This document shows positions 1 through 9,200 of a DNA stretch of 64,000 nucleotides, piece by piece. Origin of the DNA: DZBG01 sp049241565. GTDB lineage: Bacteria > Bdellovibrionota > Bacteriovoracia > Bacteriovoracales > Bacteriovoracaceae. Each line of letters starts with the position of its first letter. The first letter of the stretch is position 1. Made by a program: the position numbers and the translations under genes. Below the pieces are notes generated by a model. It was not told the origin of the DNA. It ran no database searches and saw only the letters and a list, made by a program, of their open reading frames with translations. Where the stretch lies: contig JBMLQL010000050.1 of NCBI GenBank assembly GCA_049241565.1, positions 1 to 64,000 of the forward strand, in the 5' to 3' direction.

Positions 1-44
1 ACCTGGTGAATTACAAACTTTATTTTTCGTGGTGAATTAGGCCT

Positions 45-329
45 TTATTCGCCACCTGCTTCCTTTCGATATCCAAACCTGAGTTGGAATGGATTACCAT
101 GCCCTTGACCTGGAGCATGAAGACGAACTCCACTTGCCTTCAAGGCCTCAGAAATAACCTACCTGGAGTGAACTTTTCGGGCCGCAATTTGCCTTAAACT
201 CAGACCATTTTCCAGATAATCTACATGTAGTGAACTAACGTCTAAAGACTGATTTTTAACCGGAAGTTAAATGATATCTTCGAGATAAACAGGTGGAGTG
301 AAAAGTTCGGGTGATGACAGTTTGATCCG
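45..329 (-). pseudogene. Degraded recombinase-like (resolvase C-terminal) remnant
   Basis: On the minus strand one frame reads as protein across roughly 95 codons but is broken by TAA at 267-269 and TAG at 159-161, and it ends at TAA 45-47. Between the stops it encodes a helix-turn-helix-like stretch, YLENGLSLRQIAARKVHSR, and after the TAG it continues ISEALKASGVRL and then FGYRKEAGGE. This pattern (GLS-RQIA, then AL-ASGV, then a YGxRK-GG segment) resembles the DNA-binding region of serine recombinases. No start codon or catalytic domain is present. The N-terminal HTH of an IS21 IstA transposase is a weaker alternative. Recognition is from memory of the families, so confidence is moderate to low. 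Confidence 0.4.
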
Positions 330-353
330 CCACTTTTTCCACAATCATTAATT

Positions 354-1070
354 TTAAATTTTCTTTAAAAAGAACTTTAAAGATTCCATATTATCATCAA
401 ACTCCTTGGCCCCAAGCCCTGACTTTCTCATCAGCTCTTCTGAGTGAAGCTTTTGGGCCTTGATTAGATTAAGAAGTTTCATCCTCTTCTCAGAAGGCAT
501 CTCAATAGTCTCAAGCTTTCCTTCTCTACGGAGTCTCTCAATTTCTTTATAAACATCCATTACAAAAAAATCAATCTGATGAACAGGAATGAAAGGCTTA
601 TTGGAAGAAGGAGTAGTCTCTGCATTAACACCCAGTAAATGATCTATGGTTTTATATTTTTTTATATTTAAGAGGTACTTCTCTTTAAACACCAACTCAC
701 TCACTCCTCCTAAATCGATAAGAACCTCTCCAATCTTACTGAGTAATTGAATGAGATAGCTCACTTGAAAAGGATTGCTTTGAAAATAAGGGAGGTTTTC
801 TAAACAAATAGAACTTTTACAAGATTCAAAAAATGTTTTCTGCTCTTGTTCAAGATCTTCATCAGGATAGAAATCATCAAAGCTCAATTCACTAAGAATA
901 GGCTGAACAAAAACAGCGGCAATCGTATCGATGCTCCTCTCATGAGTCGCTAACTCATCATCACTGAATAAATCTTTGAGAAGAGTCTCAAATTCTTCTT
1001 GGAAGTGATGAACAAGTTTTTCAAGATCAGTGACTGTTAGTTGAGTGTAAAAATACTGAGATTGAGACAT
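354..1070 (-). CDS. Hypothetical protein, acidic, last gene of a coupled operon
   Basis: This 238-residue protein matches no family I recognise. It has no signal peptide or membrane segment and looks cytoplasmic and largely helical, with an acidic N-terminal half (residues about 20-75) and a basic, helix-rich C-terminus ending in LKFFLKKI. Its ATG directly abuts the stop codon of the acyl-ACP thioesterase gene with zero spacing, so translation is probably coupled to that gene. It is the third gene of a minus-strand operon with a VOC-family protein and the thioesterase. The remnant of a recombinase lies downstream. Confidence 0.75.
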   Translation of the reverse strand: MSQSQYFYTQLTVTDLEKLVHHFQEEFETLLKDLFSDDELATHERSIDTIAAVFVQPILSELSFDDFYPDEDLEQEQKTFFESCKSSICLENLPYFQSNPFQVSYLIQLLSKIGEVLIDLGGVSELVFKEKYLLNIKKYKTIDHLLGVNAETTPSSNKPFIPVHQIDFFVMDVYKEIERLRREGKLETIEMPSEKRMKLLNLIKAQKLHSEELMRKSGLGAKEFDDNMESLKFFLKKI

Positions 1071-1841
1071 TTAAATTTCTAGCCCCTGGCCAGTGGCCTC
1101 AAGCCGGGCCACGAAAACGATTTTGCCATCGGCCTCTCTCACGCCCTGAAATTGGCTGCGAAATGAACCTGACTCTTGATAATCTCTGGAAGATTTCTGA
1201 ATTATAATAGCATCGTTGAGTTTGGTCTCGGCCAGAAAATTCACTTCATAAGTACAAAGATTATATTGGCCATGGGATGTGAGTGGAATTGAATCAAGAA
1301 TCCACTGAGCATACTTGGTATTATTCACATGCATGTTCAAATCAATATCACTGTTTCTGACGGTGAGTTTTGACATTTCACTTAATCCATCTTTGATTAG
1401 AGGAATTTTTTCTGCATCAACACTGACTTTTTCAAAAGGAGTCAGATGAGAAAGAACACCTGAACGATCAATGAGGGCCGGTCTTCTATTTTCAGCATCA
1501 AGAGTAATCCATGCCGTTGAGCATTCGCCGATTTTTTCAGTCCCTAAAAAGATAGAAAAGTCTCGATGAGACAGAGCTCCTTCACCGAGCCTGACCCATG
1601 TTTTAACAGTGATGATATCCCCTTGAACAGGCCATCTCATCATCTGAACTTTTTGACGAGTCAGCACCCAAAAGGTCTTCATTCGCAACATATCCTCATA
1701 GCCAAATCCAAGCATGGTCGCATGGTCACCAGCAATGTCTTGAAGTATATTGAGCAGACTATAAAGTCCTAGTTTTCCATATGCATTAGTAAGAAAACTA
1801 GTCACTTTATAATCAGAAACTAAGAGTGATTTTTCTTTCAT
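1071..1841 (-). CDS. Acyl-ACP thioesterase (FatA/FatB family)
   Basis: The 256-residue protein looks like an acyl-ACP thioesterase, which hydrolyses acyl-acyl carrier protein to release free fatty acids in the cytoplasm. It has the two-hotdog layout of the family: an N-terminal hotdog (residues about 8-130) with the helix TNAYGKLGLYSLLNILQDIAG, here shortened, and a C-terminal hotdog that opens with the family signature around D167-L-N169-M-H171-VNN-KYAQW. The Asp, Asn and His of that signature correspond to the catalytic set proposed for plant FatA/FatB. Its start codon overlaps the stop of the upstream VOC gene by one base (TAATG), so the two are probably translationally coupled. It may adjust lipid composition or release fatty acids; the substrate length cannot be read from sequence. 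Confidence 0.85.
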   Translation of the reverse strand: MKEKSLLVSDYKVTSFLTNAYGKLGLYSLLNILQDIAGDHATMLGFGYEDMLRMKTFWVLTRQKVQMMRWPVQGDIITVKTWVRLGEGALSHRDFSIFLGTEKIGECSTAWITLDAENRRPALIDRSGVLSHLTPFEKVSVDAEKIPLIKDGLSEMSKLTVRNSDIDLNMHVNNTKYAQWILDSIPLTSHGQYNLCTYEVNFLAETKLNDAIIIQKSSRDYQESGSFRSQFQGVREADGKIVFVARLEATGQGLEI

Positions 1842-2611
1842 TAAGCTTTGTTATTTTTCTTCGCAAAATCTTTCATCATCGCTTTGATATGAGACAGATC
1901 TGCTTCAGTAACTTCCCACATTTGTTTTGTCCCAATATAGTTTAGGATTGAATCAAATAGGGCATCTGGAATAAAAGGAATGACTTTCCCTGAACGATAC
2001 TCACGCTCTTTTTCACCGTAAAGACCTAAGAAAGTTTCATCACGGAACCAAGTTTGTTTATTGGCCTTTTGAATTTCTGCAATTTCTTCAGAACTCGGAT
2101 CACGCTGCAAGAATTCAAAGAATAATCCAGAAGCTTTTCCACCTGGAAGAAACCACTCCCCAGAAAAAACCTGGATAAGATTATCATGTTCATCTTTAAG
2201 AATAGGAGTCACAAATTGAACTCCATGCTCAAGAGCGTGACGATAAAAAGAAATAAGATCTGGTGTTCTGAGAGCAATATGCTGCCAGTGGGCCACTTGA
2301 TTATGTCCATCAAGCATATCACGAACGTGAGACTCTTCACCTTCAGGTTCAGAAGGCTGAACAACAGCAATAATTGTATTTAAATTATCTTTCTCCTTGG
2401 CTTTCCACTCTCCAATACGAGTCGCAAACGTCATCGATTTTTCTGGATTGTTTCCTTTGGCCGGACGTCTTTTATCGTAAAGAATATCATCTGGAGTCAC
2501 TCCGAAAATAATTCTAAAAACAGGATAGGCCACGGCATATAATTTCGGGTGAAGAAGTAGCGTCATGTGATCGACAGTAAAATTCATAAAAGCTGGCTTG
2601 TTGCTAGTCAT
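1841..2611 (-). CDS. VOC-superfamily protein, 4-hydroxyphenylpyruvate dioxygenase-like
   Basis: The protein resembles the vicinal-oxygen-chelate fold seen in 4-hydroxyphenylpyruvate dioxygenase. The most telling part is the C-terminal half, with HWQHIALRTPDLISFYRHAL followed by FLPGGKASGLFFEFLQRDP, which carry the His and Glu positions expected of an Fe(II) site. At 256 residues it is shorter than typical HPPD (about 350), so the true reaction is uncertain. I chose the ATG at 2611 because GAGGAG lies seven bases upstream; an in-frame start 14 codons earlier has no such site. First gene of the operon with the acyl-ACP thioesterase. Alternatives are another VOC dioxygenase or a non-enzymatic relative. 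Confidence 0.65.
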   Translation of the reverse strand: MTSNKPAFMNFTVDHMTLLLHPKLYAVAYPVFRIIFGVTPDDILYDKRRPAKGNNPEKSMTFATRIGEWKAKEKDNLNTIIAVVQPSEPEGEESHVRDMLDGHNQVAHWQHIALRTPDLISFYRHALEHGVQFVTPILKDEHDNLIQVFSGEWFLPGGKASGLFFEFLQRDPSSEEIAEIQKANKQTWFRDETFLGLYGEKEREYRSGKVIPFIPDALFDSILNYIGTKQMWEVTEADLSHIKAMMKDFAKKNNKA

Positions 2612-2710
2612 TTGAGATCTCCTCAGGTCATTTAATTGGTACGTTTTTACCAAACAATATGGACTAGCACAAATAGCGTCTATGATTTATGTCATAAGTT
2701 ATTGAAAATG

Positions 2711-2739
2711 AATAAAAAAAGGAGGCGCTGAAGGCCTCC
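2711..2739 (-). terminator. Rho-independent terminator of the 56-residue gene
   Basis: GGAGGC (2721-2726) pairs with GCCTCC (2734-2739) around a short loop. On the minus strand the stem is followed by a run of T (the A-rich stretch 2711-2720), so it terminates transcripts from the gene at 2768-2938. Confidence 0.8.
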
Positions 2740-2767
2740 TCTCGGAATGGATATTATCCAATAAATA

Positions 2768-2938
2768 CTAAGCTGCTTTCTTGTTCTGATCTTTGTAGGC
2801 CTGAAGGTCTACAACATTACTCTCTTCTTTAAACTGACCACTTTTTCCGGCCATCAATTTAGCGTGATTCATCGCCTTGATTTCCTTCTTCGTCAGCTTC
2901 TTCTTTTGGGCATGCCCATGCTCTTTTTTATGACTCAT
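2768..2938 (-). CDS. Small basic hypothetical protein
   Basis: A 56-residue, lysine- and histidine-rich cytoplasmic protein with an N-terminal cluster of His and Lys (MSHKKEHGHAQKKKLTKKE) and a C-terminal VVDLQAYKDQNKK segment. I chose the ATG at 2938 because GGAGG sits five bases upstream; a longer reading of 83 codons adds 27 residues without a convincing ribosome-binding site. The gene stands alone and is followed by its own terminator. I do not recognise the family; nucleic-acid binding is only a guess from the charge. Confidence 0.65.
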   Translation of the reverse strand: MSHKKEHGHAQKKKLTKKEIKAMNHAKLMAGKSGQFKEESNVVDLQAYKDQNKKAA

Positions 2939-3145
2939 ACGTACCTCCGTAGCATCACCTACCATTAATGTGATGATTACTTTTCTTATCGGACGAGTCG
3001 AAACAAAACTTGAGCTCACTTATCAAGATATCACCCTAAGTACCTGATATATATGAAATTAAACCTCTCTGCCTAAGTTTTTAACACCCTAGTAAGTTCT
3101 ACCTAGGACCCACTTAAAAGTATTCGGTCGAGGTAAAATACAAGG

Positions 3146-4273
3146 ATGAGACTATTTATATTGATCAGTATCTTTGCTCTTCCGACGCTGGGCCTGACCC
3201 AAGAAGTTTCTATTTCTTATAGTAAAACTAACGATCTTATTCTTACCTCAAAAAGCTGTGACAAACTCGTCACAGAATTCTCTGCCGTTTGTCGTTGGAA
3301 AAAACAAATTGAGCCTCATTTTAATCTTCCAGTGGTTACCCCCTCAGAATGTAAAAAATTAAATAATGGAAATTACACTCTCTCAGTCCCTAGTTGTTTA
3401 CCGGCCTTCGTTAAAGAGAATCATCATAAAAAGATGGTTCACGCTGGGGCCAATTGTTGGGGAACGGCCCTTAATTTTAAAAAGCTGAGTCTTAAGCCTC
3501 GCTTCGTCTGGCCTGAAGAAATTCAATACTGGATGAGTACACCGATATGTCGAAAACTTGATGTTGGAGAGAAATTACAAGAGGGTGATATCATCAATGT
3601 CTATGGCCCAGAATATATTTTTGAAGAAGCCTCTCCCAATGATAAGGGACATCTGTTCTGGAAAGCTCTTTTTCCCGGGCGCCTTAAACCAACCGCTAAA
3701 GGTGAGTCAGGCTATTCTGGTTATCATAACTTCTTACATTCTGAGACGTATCTCACCGAGAATATTTCCTTTGGGAAAGACTCTCCCTCTCATGAAGATC
3801 GTTTTGATTTTCATCCTCTCAAAGAAGTTTATGGAAGATCAAGAACAACAGAATGCCAAGAGAATCAATCTCTCGAACCTTACGCTCGAGAATATCAAAA
3901 CTCTCCTCGCTCTATTAAGGGCTCAGAATGTGATTATTTTACCAATGCTTACCGTTGCGGAAATATAGCAGATTATTTTAAAGATCAGGAACTGAGTGAT
4001 TTTGAGATGAGTTTGCTTACTGAAGTCAAGGCCATTCAATCAACTCAAGAAAGGCTTTTCCAACTTATGTTCGGCAAGCTTACTCTCTCTAAACTTGAAG
4101 TTAAACAAATTCTAGAACTTGCTGATCTCAAGTCCGCAGAGGCCCAGGTGAGACTTCAAGAGAAGCTTTCAAAAAATGAAGAAATGCTTCTTACCCTTAA
4201 ATTCTTTTCAGCTGCAGGTCTTCGCAAAAGCTTAGAGCAAGCTGACCTAACGCCGGCCACAGAACCCCTGTAA
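3146..4273 (+). CDS. Secreted protein with candidate NlpC/P60-like cysteine hydrolase core
   Basis: The 375-residue product starts with a clear signal peptide (MRLFILISIFALPTLGLTQ). A segment in the middle has the order expected of a papain/NlpC-like hydrolase: NCWGTALNF with Cys104, then EGDII (147-150), then a His in NFLHSETYL (His198) followed by SFGK. NlpC/P60 proteins cleave peptidoglycan stem peptides, so a role on cell walls in the periplasm or outside the cell is plausible. The N-terminal part holds several Cys residues that may form disulfides, and the last 120 residues are helical. It is followed by two more exported proteins. The fold assignment rests on motif order only; I do not recognise a named family. 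Confidence 0.6.
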   Translation: MRLFILISIFALPTLGLTQEVSISYSKTNDLILTSKSCDKLVTEFSAVCRWKKQIEPHFNLPVVTPSECKKLNNGNYTLSVPSCLPAFVKENHHKKMVHAGANCWGTALNFKKLSLKPRFVWPEEIQYWMSTPICRKLDVGEKLQEGDIINVYGPEYIFEEASPNDKGHLFWKALFPGRLKPTAKGESGYSGYHNFLHSETYLTENISFGKDSPSHEDRFDFHPLKEVYGRSRTTECQENQSLEPYAREYQNSPRSIKGSECDYFTNAYRCGNIADYFKDQELSDFEMSLLTEVKAIQSTQERLFQLMFGKLTLSKLEVKQILELADLKSAEAQVRLQEKLSKNEEMLLTLKFFSAAGLRKSLEQADLTPATEPL

Positions 4274-4347
4274 TTTTGACAGACTCTCCCCCGAGAAAAG
4301 CGATTTCAGGTTAAACTTTCTCTATCTATTCTTTTAAAGAGGTTTAT

Positions 4348-5460
4348 ATGAAATGGCTTGCGGTTCTTACTTGTCTTGTCTCAACGACAGTTTTTGCCCA
4401 ATCAATTCCCCAGCTGCTTAGTCGTGTCTCTCAAGAAAAAGATAACATGCCAAGACTAGGGAAATATAAAGAACAAAAAGTTGAAAACAATAAGCGTCGA
4501 ACGATTATGTTCCTCACACCGAAAGAAAAATCACTCCTTGGTATTAAAAATGATGTCATGGCCTTTGCTAATTTCCGTCATAATGGTCAATTTTTTATTG
4601 CGGCCATTGATCAAATGAAGGTTAATTCACAAGGGCGTCCGACCTCAGCTCCATCAATTATAGAGAAAATTGTTCTCTCAAAAAAACATTGGGCCGGGAA
4701 GACTCGCCCTGAAACAAAAGAAATGGAAGTTCACGCTGAACTAGTATTTTATTTTAAGAATAATTCGGGCATTAACCTTATTTATAATCAAGATAAACAA
4801 TTGCCTTTGGCCAAACCTCAACGTCTTGCCAGTGTGGTCCTCTCAATCGAGGCCATTCGTGGGGCCCGTTCTGAAGATGCGCCTTTCTTTCCAGATGCCC
4901 TAGGCCCTAATTTTGCCATCGGCCACAGGATTGTTTCTCTTCACGAGAGGAATACTCAACGTCGTGATGATCCTGAAAGAACAACAACAAGTTACCGTTT
5001 AAATTTGACTGACACTAAAAGCAAAAGAAATGGTTTTAATTCATTTGAAGCTCTTCTTGCAGGATCTTTAGAGAAGAGTAATGATCTTGGGCGCAAACAA
5101 GCCTACCATATCATCATCAATAACTGTACCAACAACATCTTCAATGTCCTCGACGAGAATGTGTCTTACAACAAAAATCACGGTGGAAAAATTGACTACT
5201 CTTTGATCAAGGAAGATATCGTTAATTTCGTCAACAAAGATCTCGAAGCGATGATGAATTTCCTAGAGAATATGGCCGCCAAAAATCAAAACGTGGTTGA
5301 TGCTCAAACTCGTGAGCTTCTTCGAAAGTATGTGGTTGAGCATTCTCTAGCGCGAGCCTCTGATATTGATATGTCAAAAGTAAGCTCACCCGATAATCTT
5401 ATGTATCAAGTACCAGCTTTTATTGATGGCCATTTAAGGGCCCGCGGGCTTTTAAAGTAA
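4348..5460 (+). CDS. Secreted protein, DUF4105-like (permuted papain fold) candidate
   Basis: A 370-residue exported protein with signal peptide MKWLAVLTCLVSTTVFAQ. It contains His129 in VHAELVFYF and later Cys260 in NNCTNNIFNVL. A histidine preceding an N-C-T cysteine is the arrangement of DUF4105/Lnb-type permuted papain-like domains, which occur in the periplasm of Gram-negative bacteria. The C-terminal third is helical and ends in DGHLRARGLLK. An AAGAGG ribosome-binding site lies seven bases before the ATG. The lipoprotein gene starts two bases after its stop, so the pair is co-transcribed. Peptidase or acyl-transfer activity is an inference; the family link is tentative. Confidence 0.6.
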   Translation: MKWLAVLTCLVSTTVFAQSIPQLLSRVSQEKDNMPRLGKYKEQKVENNKRRTIMFLTPKEKSLLGIKNDVMAFANFRHNGQFFIAAIDQMKVNSQGRPTSAPSIIEKIVLSKKHWAGKTRPETKEMEVHAELVFYFKNNSGINLIYNQDKQLPLAKPQRLASVVLSIEAIRGARSEDAPFFPDALGPNFAIGHRIVSLHERNTQRRDDPERTTTSYRLNLTDTKSKRNGFNSFEALLAGSLEKSNDLGRKQAYHIIINNCTNNIFNVLDENVSYNKNHGGKIDYSLIKEDIVNFVNKDLEAMMNFLENMAAKNQNVVDAQTRELLRKYVVEHSLARASDIDMSKVSSPDNLMYQVPAFIDGHLRARGLLK

Positions 5461-5462
5461 GT

Positions 5463-5723
5463 ATGCTGAAACTCTTTGTTCTCCCTCTGCTGTTAACCAG
5501 TTGTGCTCATCTCTCAAGTGACACAAGCCCAGAAGGGCCATTGGTCACAGTTCACACCGCTCTTAATCAGGCCCAGTCTTCCTACCTTAGGGGTTGTGTG
5601 GAGGCCTATCAATCCCTTAGACTTGGTCCCACCTATTTTTATTGTCTTGAAAATGCTCGCAAACATCGCCTAGAGCTCCAAATGATCATGGATACTCCTG
5701 TTGAAATGCCTCTGGCCCCATAA
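5463..5723 (+). CDS. Small lipoprotein
   Basis: An 86-residue protein with a lipoprotein signal peptide, MLKLFVLPLLLTSC, with the lipobox LLTSC placing the lipidated Cys at residue 14. The mature part has two further Cys (in RGCVEAYQ and FYCLENARK) that could form a disulfide and is otherwise helical. It begins two bases after the stop of the DUF4105-like gene and is very likely translated with it, suggesting a membrane-anchored partner for that protein. No family recognised. Confidence 0.75.
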   Translation: MLKLFVLPLLLTSCAHLSSDTSPEGPLVTVHTALNQAQSSYLRGCVEAYQSLRLGPTYFYCLENARKHRLELQMIMDTPVEMPLAP

Positions 5724-5763
5724 GAAGTCATCGCTTATAATTTGAGCTCGAAAAGGAAATTTT

Positions 5764-6210
5764 ATGCGTAACTTTGATCAATGGATGAGTGAGTATGGAG
5801 TCAGTCATCAACATCCGACCAATCAACTTATCCATAAGTTCTGTGTTCCTTTGATTATGTTGACGGTCATTGGGTTTTTAAAACTTATTCCAACCCCAGA
5901 ATTCTTTCAAATCATTCCACACCTGAACTGGGCGACACTTTTCGTTGTCAGTTGTCTTATCTTTTATCTCACACTTAATCTGGTCATGTTTCTGGGAATG
6001 ACTGTTTTAACAACAGTGATGTACACTATAAATGTTAAACTTGAAGTAATGGGTATTCTTCTTCCATTCTCTATTATTGTTTTTGTCATTTCATGGGTCG
6101 GTCAATTTTATGGACATAAGATCGAAGGAAAAAAACCATCTTTTCTCCAAGATCTCGCTTTCCTACTGATTGGACCTCTTTGGGTTTTACGTTTTATCTT
6201 AAAAAAGTGA
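5764..6210 (+). CDS. DUF962 / Mpo1-like membrane protein
   Basis: This 148-residue protein fits the DUF962 (YGL010w/Mpo1) family. The N-terminus has the typical pattern W-SEYGVSHQHPTNQLIHK with conserved histidines at about 15, 17 and 24, followed by hydrophobic helices across residues 28-140. Yeast Mpo1 is an Fe(II)-dependent dioxygenase acting on 2-hydroxy fatty acids; whether bacterial members share this is not established from sequence. A good AAGGAAA site precedes the ATG. Its stop codon directly abuts the stop of the convergent RCC1 lipoprotein gene, with no spacer or terminator between them. Confidence 0.8.
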   Translation: MRNFDQWMSEYGVSHQHPTNQLIHKFCVPLIMLTVIGFLKLIPTPEFFQIIPHLNWATLFVVSCLIFYLTLNLVMFLGMTVLTTVMYTINVKLEVMGILLPFSIIVFVISWVGQFYGHKIEGKKPSFLQDLAFLLIGPLWVLRFILKK

Positions 6211-9200
6211 TTACTGTATAGGCATAGGCTCTAGAATCTTAGCGGCTCCACTTCCAACCCCAAGACCTGAAGAATCATTATTCCCCCAACACTCAAGAGA
6301 ATCGTTCTCATTTCTTACAGCGCAGGTTCTTGAACCAGAAAGACTTACTTGATTATAAGTGCGTCCGGGTTTTACTTGAGTAAATACTGAAACCTGGTTT
6401 TCATCTCCAAGTCCAAGCTTCCCTTCCCGTCCATCTCCCGAGCAGAAAAGTTTATTAGAAAGATCGATATAACATGAGTAAAGATACCCCAGTGACACGG
6501 AATCGACGTCTGCGGCCACCACTGTAGGTGAGGTATAGCTTAAACTTGCTCCATCCCCGAATTCTCCAACACTTCCATCACCCCAGCAAGCAAGCCTTGT
6601 ATTGTCTAAAATCCCACAGGCATGCCTAGACCCCACCTCAATATCATTGTAAAAATCAGAAGAGATTGGATTAATTCTCGTTGGCGAGAGTTGATTAACG
6701 GTATCGCCATTACCAAGCTGTCCATAAGTGTTCTCACCCCAGCAATAAATTTTTTTAGTCAAGTCTAGGCCACAACTAAAAGTATCAGTCACAGAAACTT
6801 TGGTATATTTATTAGTTGGATCAATCAAAGTTGGTGTAGAGCGATTTAAAGTGGTGCCATCGCCTAACTGACCATCGCTGTTTCTCCCCCAACAGTACAA
6901 CTTATCACCATTCACTGTGATAGCACAGACATGATAAGCCCCTACGGACACATCTCTTATTGAGGTTCCTGAAAATGGACGAACGGGGAGATGAGGACCA
7001 GCCGTTAATGGGGTTGAATTTCCTAGCTGCCCAAACTGATTGTCTCCCCAGCACCACAACTCAGCGTTATCATCAATTGCACAACCAAAGGTTGCACTAT
7101 TTTTAGAAAGGGAAACTTTTTTATAATTGTTGGAATTCTGCACTTCACGGTAGTTTGTATGACCACCATTAACCTCTCCAAAAATTTGCCCTGAATTATC
7201 TCCAGTACATGTGAGCTTGTTGGATTTGTTAATGTAACAAATGGCACTCAGATGACTTAAAGAAAGAGTTTTGAGGTTCTTTAGAACTTCACCAGCAGAA
7301 CCACTGCTCTCTCCATACAATACTGCTGAATCGATAGCAACGGGAGAGCGTTCTGAATCAGTAGTTCCATTTCCAAGATATCTCTCTCCCCAACACTGAA
7401 GTCGCCCCAGGGGAGTTATTCCACATCCTCCTGATGAAGTTAAAACGAGTGATGAATAGGTTTCAGACTGAGCAAGTGTAAGGACATTTGAGCTGATATC
7501 GTAGCCATCACCAAACTGACTTCGTCTATTATCTCCCCAACAATACAACTCTCCTGGAAGTTGAGCACAAAAAGTGGAAGAGTTGAAACCACCAAAAAGT
7601 AAAGAAGCCATGTCTGGAGAAGAGACAGTGACCGGACCACGATAAGGATCATTTGTTCCATTTCCAAGCTGACCTGAGGCATTGTCTCCCCAACAGATAA
7701 TCTTATCACTTACGCCGTCGATCGCACAATTTGTTGACCCCGAAATGGCCAGACCTTTAATGGTTCCTAAAAAACTATTTTTTACTGGTGTCAGAATTTC
7801 GGTATCCATAGAATCAACATCTGACTCTCCATAATCATTTGAACCAAAACACCACAACTCATCATTAGTAGAAATAGCACAAGTATGGGCCGCTCCAGCG
7901 ATGACATCTTTGAATTGAATGGTACCACCTAGAATAGGTCTCTCAATTCTTCTGACCGGATCCAAGCTTCCATCACCCAGCTGACCTCGGCTGTTACCAC
8001 CAACGCAATAGAGAAGGTAGTTATTATCGATAACACAGGTGTGCTCAAAGCTTGATGAAATTTTTATGATTTCTGAGGTATGATTCATTCTTTCTGGATC
8101 AGCATAGGTTTGAGGACTGCTCTCTCCTAGCTCTCCCGTTTTATTTTCACCAAAACAAAAAGGCTTACCTGAATTATCAATAATACAGGTCCCAATATCA
8201 GTCACTGAAACCGACTTGATGGGATTTCCTGAAAAGGCATTCACTTCCACGGGTGAGAGTTCCGGATCAGACAGATTTTGTGTCAATTGATAAGATCTAT
8301 TATCTCCCCAACACTTGAGCTTTTCACCTGTTTGAGTGATGGCACATGTATGAGATTCCGTTTTGGCCAGTTTACTTTGTGAGATAACGGGAGGATTGAT
8401 AATATTAAAAGATGATGAATTACTTGTAATAGATGGATCACTTGTTAGACTAAAAACAAGTGTGTAACCATCTCGGACATTATCATCCATGAGGCAATTT
8501 TTAAATGTAACTAAACCATCTTGACCTGTTGTAAGTGCATTTGATTGACAGGCCAGCCCACTCAATCCTGAAATTCCAATTTCTTCCCCGTTTATTGGGT
8601 TACCATAATCGTCAGTGAGTCTAACCGACAAACCGTAGGCAAGAGTTGATCTTTGGACAATATTCGCAAATTTTGTTATATCCTGCTCAATCGCGATCTG
8701 AGTTGCGGGCCCAGGTGAGACCGTCATATTATGACAAATCTTAAGAGATCCACTCTCTGCGGAAAGACTCTTGGTGCTTGCATTATCGATTCTGATATTA
8801 GAAAAAGTGGCGAGAGCTGAGATTGTCATTAAACTAGATGTTCCCAAAACACTTGTCTCACTTCCTGAACAGTCCACTGAATCATAAGATTTTAAACTAA
8901 TAGTTGAAATAGTATTTACTGTAAGATTAAGAAATTGATCTCTTACTAGAACTCTGGGTTGAGTGGATAAATTTGAACCGGCTAAAGAGCTTGCTGGTGG
9001 TTGTTGACTCCAAAGAAGTGAATGAGGAGTGTGAGGATTTACTGCAATCGATGTTGAGCAAGCTGGAGAAAGGCCTGTGCTTGTGGCCTTAATATAAACA
9101 GTTGTAGCAAGATTAAAACCAATGTTTGTAAAAGACGCAATCCCGTTGACTGCACTTAATGTTGAGGTTCCAAAAGCAGAAGTTCCACCGGCCAAATTAG

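Noticed and set aside
1..300. Intact IS21-type insertion sequence
   Set aside because: Repeated end-like motifs are present but no istA or istB gene lies in the window, so only a remnant can be argued.
4276..4304. TTGACA as a -35 before the gene at 4348
   Set aside because: No acceptable -10 element lies 16-18 bases downstream.
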